NCBI GenBank assembly: GCA_026120035.1
Contig: JALRME010000004.1
Span: 1,674,001 to 1,738,000, forward strand
Reading direction: 5' to 3'
Source: Coleophoma eucalyptorum
Lineage: Eukaryota; Ascomycota; Leotiomycetes; Helotiales; Dermateaceae
Length of the DNA: 64,000 bases
The position numbers and the translations under genes are program-made. Positions 1 to 10,402 of the stretch are shown here, one piece after another; within the stretch, counting starts at the first letter, position 1, and the number at the start of each line of letters is the position of its first letter. The notes beneath the pieces were generated by a model. That model saw only the letters and a program-made list of their open reading frames with translations, was not told the origin of the DNA and did not search any database.

Positions 1-1079
1 GGCGTCATTTTCATCGGCGTTCTTATGTTGATTTCCAGTTTCTAAATCAGGAAAGGTAGTTCTGAGAGTACGGTAGATAGAACAAGCACCACACAGAGAG
101 CCATTACACGGCGCAGGCAATGAGACGATGACTACAACAAGGACCCTTGAGCTTGCCGACTATTAGCCCTGCATCTCATTGATGACAAGAGAAGGCAGTT
201 AGTCCTCAGTGCATACATATGAAAGACAACATACCCTAAGTCCTCGATACAGTCCCATAAGGTGCTTTCCCATCCATATCCATATCCATATCCTGTGCCA
301 GCGGCGGCACTCCAAGCGAGACTCCTAACCTTGATGGCGGTCAGCTCCAATGGGCTAGTGCAGCCAGGATGGACTAATCAAGAAGGAGATATTTCCCATA
401 CATTTTCCTGTTCTCTGCTTACCTCACGAGTGCCGCGATAAGCGACCGTGGACTAGCAATAGCAAGACAAGGTCCCTTGATAGTTGAGCGAACAAAGAGA
501 GAAAGAGACGGAAATTCGGGACGAATATCTACTCCCAATAATTGCTGGCATTTCAACCAAGATGAGGCATGATCCGACTCATTCAGGTTCTGCTTTTCTA
601 GCCAAGGCTTACTTGCCTGCACCGTGAGTAGTTTACGAAAGCGAAGGTGCCATCTTTGAGAATTTTCCATCCCATCGTCAGCTACCCATCAAGGTTGCCC
701 GCTGCTCCTCAACTCCTGCGATTAGCTAGCTGGCTACAGCACCATCACTACCAAGCTTCTCCCGCACCAAAGCGACCATCGAATGTAATATTATTCCATG
801 GTTTCCTTTTTCTTTCCTCTTCCGACCTTTTGCTACATCTCGACCACCCCTCCGCTCCTCAGATTTGGTGGGACACGCTACCAATATACTCTTGTCCGCG
901 ATTTGCGCACCAGAAGCACCTTACTCGACGAAGAAAGTCTTGCTCTTGCGACGCCTTTGTCGATCTGATCTGACACACAGATCAAATCTAGATCCGACCC
1001 AGAAGTCGAGGATTAGTACCTTGTGCACTGGGGCTCCCCCCGGGTCAGGGTTGTGCGATCGTTCTCGCGCGTCCTCGCT
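1..1079. other. Upstream region of the zinc regulator gene; no gene seen
   Basis: No convincing coding region is visible; the open frames here are short and compositionally odd. Around 273-294 there are three direct copies of a six-base ATATCC-type unit, a small microsatellite. The 3' part is pyrimidine-rich and probably serves as promoter and 5' leader for the plus-strand gene that follows. Confidence 0.5.
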
Positions 1080-3370
1080 ATGTTCAGAGACGACAAACTG
1101 CAGCGGCTCTCGCTGCCGGGTATGGAGCCAACCTGGAATTATGGTTCCCTTGATAGTCAGCTTCAGACGTTGCCCTACAGTGTGCCGCCTTTCTTCAGTG
1201 GCAGTGAGATGCGTCTTTCTTTCCAACATTATAGCAATGGCTACAATGCCAATCAAAGCACCAGCAGTGTCAACGCCGGGCAGGCTTTCCAGTCATCTGG
1301 CTACTCCCAGAGCTCATATCCCTCAACGCCAATGCTACCTCCACAATATCCTTTGCGTAATGGTCAGAACACTACACGCCGCGCTTTCTCGCAGCACGAG
1401 GCTCAACTATCACCGCGAAGGAGGCGTCAAGGAGCTCGGACGGGTTGTGAGGAAGCAGACTCGCCAGCTGCACTAGAAGAATCGGGTACTAAGCGCCAGA
1501 GACTTGAGATTCATGGGTCTCAGCAGCAACGGGCCGGACCCGAGGAAAATACGGGGCCAGAGTCGGTCGCAGATATCAGTAACTGCTGCAGTAGTTGCTC
1601 GGAAGGACTTCCCTGTGATCAGGAGGGCTGCTGCGAAGATGATGAAGTACTGATCCACTGTACCCGAGAAAACTGTAGTCAGCCATGTCGGAGTGAGCCT
1701 TGCTTCTATGCGGATGTTCCTGTGGAGCAGGGAATCGATTCGTCTGCGTGGGAAAATGATATTTGGGATTCTCAAGTTCGGGATCAAAGTCAACACACCT
1801 TTGCCGACAATAGACCTCCGATCGACCCATATCTATTGAGTGCCATCAGTCAGGAAATGCAACAGCAGAGCCAGCACTATGCCGCTAAGGTTGATACTCA
1901 GTCGGTTGGACTTGGTCTACCCACTCCATATTCAACGGGCTCTTTGCCAAGCCCTGCATATCAGGAACAATGCCAAACGCCAACGGGGTTCGACTCGATG
2001 CTCTCTGGCACAGGTGGGATGTTTCCCGGTGCTTTTGCAGATGCTTCAAAAGAAGATTTTCAACCATTAGACAACAGTTGTCGATGGGATCAGTGCAATC
2101 AGTCATTTTCAAGTCAGGATGCCTTGTATAACCACTTTCACACCGCACATATCGATCCCTTTTTGCAGTATTCTTGTCCTATACCGGCCTCACAATGTCC
2201 ATCCATAATCGGGTCTCATCCTCTGGATCATCTACAGTCTTACCATGGCTGGAACCAAAACAACTGTCCTGATTCAAGTTGTCAGGAAATGGGGCCTCAA
2301 TTCTGCGATCCATCGCAGCTACATAACCATTTTGACCAGCAACATTCCATACAGCCGCAAGAAGGACTCTCATGTAAATGGGAGTCTTGTAAAACTGTTG
2401 TATCGGATTTGAATCAATTATCAGAACATTTGACGAATCAGCATCACTTTCACATCCCCGTCACGACAGATGAAGAAATAGATCTCAGTCCAACATCAGA
2501 TGTGAAAGCGAATCTAGAAGTCAAGGTACCGCATACCTCCATCCTGCCCAATCGAGCAGCCACTGAAGGTGATGACCCTCGGCACATGATCACTTGTAAA
2601 TGGAAGACGGGTGACAACACGGTGTGTGGTGTTGCTAAACATGGCAAAGAAGCAGCCAAGGAATTACAGGAACATGTCAGAGAAGCCCACCTTGCTCAAT
2701 TGAGCTCTAAATTGGGTTATATTTGTCAATGGGATGGCTGCAGCCGTGCTGCAGATTCCAAGCTAAGAGACAAAGGGTTTTCTCAACGAGGAAAGCTGGA
2801 GCGGCATATGGCTTCTCACACTACCTGTAAGTACGGTGCCGTTGTCAAAAAAATTCATATTTTAATTACCAGATAGATAAATGCTGTCGTTGTTCTGAGT
2901 GCGGTATGGAGTTTTCGGCTCCACAAGCTTTAAAACAGCACATGCATCTCCACACGGGTGAGAAGCCTTGGGAGTGCAAATACTGCAAAAAAAGATTCCC
3001 GCAGCAGAGTGCCAAGAGTCAGTTCTCTGCCTGGCTAGTAATTTACACAATACTGACTTATTAAGCTATTCATGAACGCACGCACACTGGAGAAAAGCCA
3101 TTAAGCTGCGAAGTATGCGGTATGACGTTCTCAGAATCCTCCAACCTAACAAAGCACCGGAAGACACACGGCAAGAAGGGAATTCACTTGTGTCCCGAAC
3201 CGGACTGCAACAAAAGTTTCCACAGATTCGACCAATTGAAGCGCCACTTGGAAAAGCATCGTCGTGCTGCAGAAAAAAATAAAAAACCAGGCCTCAAACG
3301 AGAAGCTGATGATGACCTATCTAGTCTGACGACAAGTGAATTTGATGAGAAAGCTTCTGTTTCTCTGTAA
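1080..3370 (+). CDS. zap1: Zap1/ZafA-like zinc-responsive C2H2 transcription factor
   Basis: Exons 1080-2826, 2877-3017 and 3066-3370 give about 730 residues. The first intron uses the second of two closely spaced AG acceptors, because only that one keeps the frame open into the finger [12 protein letters not shown]. Around ten C2H2 fingers are visible: atypical ones first (CRWDQC, CKWESC, CQWDGC types), then a tight C-terminal block with TGEKP linkers. Ahead of them, around residues 160-200, lies a cysteine-dense stretch ([13 protein letters not shown] and following) like the zinc-sensing activation domain 1 of yeast Zap1. In this family the protein senses cytosolic zinc and activates zinc-uptake genes under limitation. 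An upstream in-frame ATG at 1023 is possible, but 1080 is a more natural start. The finger order and Cys-rich block make the Zap1/ZafA assignment good; target specificity is inferred. Confidence 0.88.
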
Positions 3371-4290
3371 CGATCCAATTTGTCAATAAAGGTTAACAGG
3401 GAGTGATTTCTCAATACTTTGAGTGGTATAGAACTGCTGTCAGGTTGTAGTATATAGCTATATATAGGCAATCTAAATACACCGTAAATCCATCTGTTAC
3501 AAGTGAAACATTCCCTCTTGGCCCTGAACGTGTGGCTATCATAGCAGTGTCTTATACTAATATCCCTTAACATTGGAAGCCCAATTTGGGATGGTTGGGG
3601 TTGGGGTTGGAACGTAAGCAAATTTGGTTGTGATGGACTTCGAGTTTTATCCTGTCTGTATACTTAGCAGTTCTTGCGGGATGGAGTATTACTGAGAGTG
3701 TAACCGGGACGATTCTAACTTGGAATGAAACCCGAAATCTAGGCAGGAAATTTTTTGGAAACTGGCAAATGGTCGTAAACAATCATAATATCACCTAGCC
3801 ATGAAATTCAGGTTGGAATGGCCTTGGGTGGTTTTGGACGATAGGTATGTGTTAGAATGGGTCACTTTGCAACACGACACACGCCTAATCCTCAAGCAAT
3901 CAGGATTCTAGTCTTTCAAGCATGATAAGCGCAGGTGATACGAGTTGCCCCGATACCTTTCCTGCTTCCTTGGTTCTCACAAACTGTCTGTCCAAGGGAT
4001 GGAGAAATGATGCATAACATTGCTCGTTCTGAACGAAAGGCTTCTCCTTGGTGGCTCATGACGGATGCCGAATAGTCCCTTTCGAGCTCCCAATCACCAT
4101 AAGTTCACCAATGCTGTCCACATCACGCAAAGGCAAAAACAGAGATTGCTTTAATGTCGTGATTTTCGAGTTGGCTTCATGCCAACCATGCTATTTTCGA
4201 TGATACACCGTGTCCCTTGAAAATCAAGCCATCTGCAAAACAGCCATTGCCCCAAATCAAACCCAACCCAGTGCAACCCGATGCCTTAAT
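3371..4290. other. Intergenic region between convergent genes
   Basis: No gene is seen. It holds the 3' ends of the zinc regulator (plus) and ribosomal L35 (minus). At 3593-3610 there is a short G-rich tract with TTGGGG units. Confidence 0.5.
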
Positions 4291-4954
4291 TTAAGCCTCC
4301 GCCTGTAGGGAATATCGAGTCAGCGTTTCCCCTTTTCATAAACCGGACATGAACACGCGAGCACGCAGCTGTCCAGATTGCTTCATACCTTGATGGCGAA
4401 TTTGCGTTGAGGGAAATGGATTGCGCGCTTCTTCGTCTTCTCCAAAGTCTTCTCGCTCTCGTGCTTTGTCAAGCGTCTTCGGATGGCACGGGTCTGCTTT
4501 GCGCGGAGATCGAGGGGTAGGTACTTCTTGCCCTTGTAGAAGATTCGGAGTTGAGCACGTTGGTTGGCGTTGATGACTGTGAGGACCTTGGCAATTGACT
4601 TTCGGAGATCGTGGCTATAGGATTAACATGTCAGTCTCTGATCCCTCATGGTACTGCTTCGCAAGTCCCATTTCTCAATCCAATGCATTCATCTTTTTCC
4701 TTCGCCAAAAAAACCTGCCATCCTTTCCAAACAGGAATACTCACATCTTGGTGAGCTTTGAAGAGGAACCTCCAGCGATCTTCTGTACTCGCAGTTGTCC
4801 GAGCTCGGTCTTGAGGTTGTTAAGTTGGATTTGGAGGTCCTCCTTCTTCTTGGACCAGAGTTGGCCAGTCTTGACTTTTCCGGACGACTATCGCATCGAG
4901 AATTAGCCCAGGTTCATAGCCAGTAGCCGCACAACAGTTCCCCTTCCTTACCAT
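4291..4954 (-). CDS. rpl35: 60S ribosomal protein L35 (uL29)
   Basis: The coding order on the minus strand is 4952-4954 (the ATG alone), 4745-4887, about 4389-4615, and 4291-4302 (AEA plus stop). The joined protein starts [16 protein letters not shown] and carries [31 protein letters not shown] and [20 protein letters not shown], the core of eukaryotic L35. It is part of the large subunit near the exit tunnel. Length of about 126 residues matches the family. Both end exons are tiny: the initiator codon is split from the body by a 64-bp intron, as often happens in fungal ribosomal genes, and the last four codons follow an 86-bp intron. It is divergent from GOS1, sharing about 320 bp of promoter. 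Confidence 0.93.
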
Positions 4955-5272
4955 TGTGAAGATTTGTCGTGATTACCGTGGTCGAAGGGTGTCGGTTGGC
5001 GTTGATAATTCCTCGTGCAAAATTCGAGAAATCTTGAAAGTGCACTCAATTCTGTGCGCTCGCTTGTCCACGGTTATGCGCTAAGCCTGGAATATTTTAG
5101 TTCGCGTGGTCGGTGATCCCTGTCACATGATGTACCTCCAGCCTTGACCCGGCGACTGTCGAGACCGAGGCGGCGAGCGTTTGAAGGTGGTACAGGACAG
5201 GCTTGCTCCACAGATCAGCTAGATACAGCTTGAACAAGTTCCCTCTTCCAGATACAATAAAGACGCACGATT
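4955..5272. promoter_or_regulatory. Shared divergent promoter of rpl35 and gos1
   Basis: This 318-bp interval separates two head-to-head genes and must hold both start regions. No specific binding site is claimed. Confidence 0.5.
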
Positions 5273-6060
5273 ATGTCTACAGGTACAGGAACTGGCTGGG
5301 CACAGCTTCGACAGCAAGCTAGATCCTTAGAAACCCAGGTATGGGTGTCCGTAGGGCGTTGCGCGACCATCCACTGACCACATTGCAGACGGAGAGTTTA
5401 TTCCACACCTATTCCCAATACGCTGCTGTACCAAATATTCCACCCAAACCATCAGAGGATGAGCGCCAGACCGAGTCCAAGATACAAGATATTCTAGAAA
5501 AGGTATAACCTGTTCAATTTCCATGGTACAATACGGTTTATTAATCCTGTTCCCAGAGGGAAACTCTCATAGCACAGTTATCCCGCCTCCTAGATTCCGA
5601 AGCAACACTTACCGCATCTGCCTTGAAGCAGAACAATCTATCACGGCATAGAGAGGTTCTTCAAGAGCATCGGAGGGAGCTAATTCGCTTGAGAACGACA
5701 TTAAATGATACCCGAAATCGAGCCCACCTGCTCACAAACGTCAGAAGCGACATCGATGCCTACCGTTCTAGCAACCCAGAAGCTGCAGAAGCAGAGTATA
5801 TGCTAGACGAAAGAAACCGGGTAGACAACAGCCATAATATGGTGGACAGCGTTCTGAGTCAGGCATATGCTGTGAACGAGAGCTTTGGACTGCAGAGGGA
5901 GACATTAGCGAGCATCAATCGAAGAATTACTGGCGCTGCAAGTCAAGTTCCGGGCCTGAACAGTCTCATAGGGAGGATATCTGCGAAGAAGAGAAGAGAT
6001 GGGATTATCATGGGAAGCTTTATTGCTTTCTGCTTTTTGATGTTCCTATATTTCATGTAG
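5273..6060 (+). CDS. gos1: Golgi v-SNARE Gos1 (GS28 family)
   Basis: Exons 5273-5338, 5389-5502 and 5557-6060 join in frame to 227 residues, the normal size for Gos1. The N-terminus (GTGWAQLRQQARSLETQ) begins the coiled regulatory region. The C-terminal SNARE motif runs through RETLASINRRITGAASQ and ends in a single tail anchor (GSFIAFCFLMFLYFM) right at the stop. The family acts in intra-Golgi and endosome-to-Golgi membrane fusion, with the helix facing the cytosol and the tail in the Golgi membrane. The 3' end faces the convergent Atp10 gene only about 100 bp away. Confidence 0.9.
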
Positions 6061-6162
6061 CGAGTAGCACCACGTTCGTTGTCATGATAGCATTTCAAAA
6101 GAGCAAGGCGTTTAGGGGTAGAGAATTGGATTAATTTGTATAGCATGGGTATCAGGACAATA

Positions 6163-7246
6163 TTACACAGCAGACTTTGCTACTTTTCTTCCAGAATCAG
6201 CAGATCTCGTGCCTGTGGTCCTCTTTGCACCAAAAGAGCCCTTAGTTGCGCTCATATCTGCTACCAGACGAGTGACGCCTTTCACGAGCGCATCTCTCTC
6301 TCCTTCGTCAGACGGTCCGCTACCAGCCCATCGTATCTTACAATCTCCATCTAGGAGATAGGTGTAGCCGACTTTACTGTTCAGCAATCCAATAGCGTCT
6401 CTAGTATCGTCGCTAATGCCACGTCTAACCAAAAAGTACTTTCCGAGACTTGAAGCTCCAATACGCTTCCTTAGACTAGGCATGAACAGCCTGATTATCC
6501 ATGCCTTCAAAGTGTTCTCTTCGATATTGATCTTGACCATCTGTGCCATGCCACCGCTACTCTTCACAGCTTCGTGCAGCTTCGGGTTCTGCTTCTCTGA
6601 AGCGAAGGATGCTGCTTGACTCTCGGCCCAGGCACTGCTGAAGACACTCACAACAGAAACCTTATTCTGCAGTACTGGAGTTGTATCCGATACGCCCTTC
6701 TTCTTTTCCAGTGTCTGCCCATGCAAATTCGGAAAGTATAAAGCGCGGTCTGCTCGAAAGAGTGAAGGTGGTGCAAGAAAAGACTTTCCTTTCGACCATT
6801 GCATATTGCTCCATTCTCTGAAATACGGAGTCGCCATCTTGCGTGTTCTTAAAAGATGAATCAGCCTTGGACTAGTCTGTCAGCTTTGGGAGTGCTATAT
6901 CTTACAGCTGCTTGCGCTTAACAAGATGCTTGTCATAATTGACAAAGTCATCCCTTTTTTGCTTCCATGTCCGTTTGTCTATGCCCGAGTTCTCGCCAGC
7001 TTTCGGCGGGTTTGGCAGCCCGATTGGGCGGTTAAGAGGTTGAGGCGTAAATTTTCCAGTCGTCGGATCTGTTGCTCTTGGAGCTTCGATAGGTGGTAAT
7101 GTGGTGGGTTTGGAAGGAGCAGATTCTTTCTGGTTCAGACGTCGGTATGAGGAAGTGAAACTCCGCCATTGGCAAGAAATACATGCAGAAGAGTCGAACC
7201 TGAAAGCCCTTGCTGCGCTCGAGCGTGATCCCCGTACGAGAAACAT
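6163..7246 (-). CDS. atp10: Mitochondrial F1Fo-ATP synthase assembly factor Atp10
   Basis: Exon 1 is 6906-7246 and exon 2 is 6163-6847. The acceptor after TTTTAAG, rather than the one directly before the internal ATG, closes the frame and gives KQLTRKMATPYF at the junction. The protein has an Arg/Ser-rich N-terminus consistent with a mitochondrial presequence, then family-like segments such as VSVVSVFSSAWAE, WIIRLFMPSLRK and VGYTYLLDGDCKIRWAGSG. Atp10 is an inner-membrane chaperone that binds newly made subunit 6 (Atp6) before its assembly into Fo. Length of about 341 residues is slightly over yeast Atp10, mostly from an extended N-terminus. It is divergent from the E2 gene with about 290 bp between starts. 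Confidence 0.85.
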
Positions 7247-7533
7247 CTTGCTAGAGCTGAGAGCTTGCTGTAGAAGTTACTCTCTTCGCGTCCTCAATAT
7301 CCGGAACCCGAGAAGTTTTGGCGCCAAAAGTGGTTTAGCTTTTCCCCGCGAAATGCCCGCTTCCGACCTCCGACTTTCCCTTCTCCTCGCTCGGCAAGCC
7401 CGTTTAGTGTCGGCTTACTGGCCTGCTCGAATAATGTCACTCCATGCATTGCATACGATTATTCGAAGTACTGAGCAACTTCAGGATGTAAAGTACAAAC
7501 CTCTCTCATTGAGAATATCAACTGGGTCTTACA

Positions 7534-9010
7534 ATGCGGCTTCAAGTATACTCACGACTTGCCTCACGGCAATGGCAGATGTACAAGAGTTTGAATTTCC
7601 CCAGACAGCATCCCTCGCGGACTTTCCAAACATCTTCAAGAGCCCTGGCAGTAAAGCCATTCTTGCTGGCAGACATAGGAGAAGGTTCGTCCACTATCCG
7701 ACTTTTTCATAATATAATATCTTGTCTAATCCTATTCAGGCATTCGAGAGTGTGAAATTATACAATGGTTCGTGGAACCAGAGGCTCGAGTCGAGGAATG
7801 GGATAAGCTGTGCGAGGTACAAAGCGACAAGGCATCTGTGGAAATCACCAGTCGCTTTGCAGGGGTCATTAAAAAGCTACACTACGATGCTGGCGAGATG
7901 GCTCTGGTGGGAAAGCCTCTTTTGGATATCGATATACAAGGAGAGATCAAACAAGAAGATTTGGAGGCTCTGACGATGCCTGACGAGGGAGAAGAATCGG
8001 GAATTCAATCTTCCTTCGATCCCCCCTCTGAAGTTATTGGAGACAAGCCTGCCACGCCGACGGACAGTGCTACTCCTAAGGGCAAACATGCAAGTTTAGC
8101 GACGCCTGCGGTACGGCACTTGTCCAAGGAGTTGAAGGTTGACATTACTGAAATTTATGGCACTGGTAAAGACGGACGGGTCTCGAAGGATGATGTCTAT
8201 AAATTTGCACGGCAAAGAGACAGTGGACCAGTTGTCTCATCGCCGACCCCAACTCACTCTACTCCCTCTGCATCTAGTGGAGCACAGCAAGAGACAATAA
8301 CTCAACTATCCACTATGCAAGCACAGATGTTCAAAACCATGACCCGGTCTCTATCTATACCACATTTCCTGTACGCCGATGAAGTTGATTTTTCTGGGTT
8401 AAGTGACGTTCGCCAGCGTCTTAACATAGGTCTCTCAAAATCGCCCGCCAACGAAGTCACCAAGTTATCATACCTCCCGTTCGTCATAAAAGCCGTCTCC
8501 ATGGCTCTTCACGAATATCCAATCCTGAACGCAAGAGTCGATGTTGACGGCTCTTCCAAGCCAGTCCTGGTCATGCGCAGTCAGCACAACATTGGGGTGG
8601 CAATGGACACACCATCGGGGCTTATGGTACCAGTGATCAAGAGTGTAGCCAACCGCAACATCCTCTCTATTGCCGCGGAGCTCAGTCGCTTACAAGTGCT
8701 CGCTTCATCTGGCAAACTCACCACTCAAGATCTCAGCGGTGGAACCATTACTGTATCGAATATCGGCAGTATTGGTGGCACATACGTCTCTCCTGTGATT
8801 GTCGACAAAGAGGTAGCTATCCTCGGAATGGGGCGGATGAGAAAGATCCCAGCATTTGGCGAGGATGGGCAGCTCGTTGAAAAGCAGGTGTGTAATTTCA
8901 GCTGGAGTGCAGACCATCGCGTCATTGACGGTGCGACAATGGCGCGCGCCGCTGAGGTAGTCAGGGGCTTCGTGGAGAACCCAGATAGCATGGTCCTTCG
9001 CCTTAGTTGA
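7534..9010 (+). CDS. Branched-chain 2-oxoacid dehydrogenase E2 (dihydrolipoyl transacylase)
   Basis: Exons 7534-7684 and 7740-9010 give 473 residues. The intron falls inside the lipoyl domain (LADIGEG / IRECEIIQWFVEPEA). The order is: an Arg-rich mitochondrial presequence of about 40 residues; a lipoyl domain with the lipoylated lysine in VQSDKASVEITS; an E3/E1-binding domain (ATPAVRHLSKELKVDITE, about residues 150-185); a Ser/Pro/Thr linker; and a catalytic acyltransferase domain ending in the active-site DHRVIDGATM. This E2 forms the core that moves acyl groups from leucine, valine and isoleucine oxoacids to CoA in the matrix. The QSDKASVEITSR context and single lipoyl domain favour the branched-chain enzyme over pyruvate or oxoglutarate E2. 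Confidence 0.9.
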
Positions 9011-9655
9011 TTAGATTTGCATATTTAAATAAATAAATAAAGCTTGTTGCGGTCACTGATATGCCTTGCATACGTCGTTTATTCTCCGACTACAGTCACG
9101 CGCTCGCAGCTGACTGGACTACATCCCATGTGAGCCTTGAACGACCGTCATCATCCATTCTTGGGCCTCGCAGTGCGCAGATGCAGGATGTGTTGTCGCG
9201 TAGTGCAGCATAGAACTAGAGGGGTCATTCACATTGGCAATTTCTCCACGAGGGTAAAATGCGGAGAAGGTTGGGGTCAATGCAAGTAGAACAAACTAAA
9301 ATTAACCCTGATGCGCTGCAGGCTTCTGGACTATAATGATTAATAGACATACTCTATCTACCAGTTCAAGATGCTCGCTCTAGATTTGATTGATTGGCCA
9401 CTTGAATTCCAACCCCTGAAAGTTCCCAAAGCAATCCTTTCGTTCAAGCCCGACAAAGCCCAACGCCGTGAAATTCAAAATGTTTGTCAGAAACGCAATT
9501 GCGTGGATATACCTTCCCAGAAAACTCATGTTACTATTCCCCCACCTGAAGACGCCCTTACACATTGTACCCTAAAGTCCACCTTTTTCTACCTTTCCGG
9601 GAGAACTCCTTGAAATGCTTACTCGCATACATGTCATGGTTCTGTTCAGCTCTCA
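9011..9655. other. Intergenic region between convergent genes
   Basis: No gene is seen. Just past the E2 stop, about 9025-9043 is an AATAAA-rich stretch that could serve as a polyadenylation region. Open frames at 9371-9613 on either strand have no recognisable content. Confidence 0.45.
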
Positions 9656-10402
9656 CTAACAATCCTTGTCCGCGACTGCGGCCACAGCCTCCTCGACGCG
9701 GCTCAGCACTTCACGCTCAACCTGCTCAACCGGGCCGCTGACATCTACGCTGATGACATCAGTCTCCTCTTTTCCGGGGGGCTCAAGGATGCCAAATTGG
9801 CTGTGCACCATGTCGGCACCCATATAATGACCCTTTCGGGCGCCGACTCGCTGCAGGAGAACTTCTTCAGGTGCGTGCAGGTAGACGAAGTGAACCAGCA
9901 CATTGTGGTCATAATATGGGGCCACGCGGATGACATCCCGGTATTTCCGCTTGAGTGCTGAGCAGGTCAAAACCACGCCCTGGGAACCTTCGGTGAGCTG
10001 GCGGAGGGATTCTTCTCGTAGAGCAGTAAGCCAGTCCCAGCGGTCGGCATCAGTGAGAGGGATACCGCTGGCCATTTTGTCAATATTCGCCTGAGGGTGA
10101 AACTATGAATTGGTTGATTAGTACAAGCAAAAGACCATGAAATCATAGCAATGCCATACCTCGTCACCTTCAATATAAGGAAGATTTAAGGCTTTAGCGA
10201 TGTACTGTGCTACGGTACTTTTGCCACAACCGGCAGGGCCCGTAATCAACCAGATGTGGTGGTGCCTTGTCTCCGGCTGAGTGCCATTGAGGGCGGCCTC
10301 CATGGAAGTAGGCTGCACAGCCTTGATGGGAAGATGATCGGAAGAGGGAGGAGGAGTCGGCTGTCCATTGACGCTGGTAAAAGATTTATTGTGTGAAAGC
10401 AT
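9656..10402 (-). CDS. Gluconokinase (thermoresistant type)
   Basis: Exon 1 is 10160-10402 and exon 2 is 9656-10102, giving 229 residues. A P-loop (WLITGPAGCGKSTVAQYIAK) is followed by LPYIEGDE and, across the intron, FHPQANIDKMASGIPL, then LTDADRWDWL, TCSALKRKYRDVIR and MVHSQFGILEPP. This is the order of GntK-type gluconokinases, which make 6-phosphogluconate from gluconate and ATP and feed the pentose phosphate pathway in the cytosol. The N-terminal 45 residues are a low-complexity extension rich in Pro, Ser and Thr, absent from bacterial members. The substrate could in principle be another sugar acid, but the family fit is strong. Confidence 0.88.

Noticed and set aside
132..350. Open frame with a GYGYGYG stretch
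   Set aside because: The repeat is just translation of an ATATCC-type microsatellite; nothing else supports coding.
2827..2872. First AG as acceptor of the zinc regulator's intron 1
   Set aside because: It leads to a stop codon after two codons, whereas the AG four bases later restores the zinc finger.
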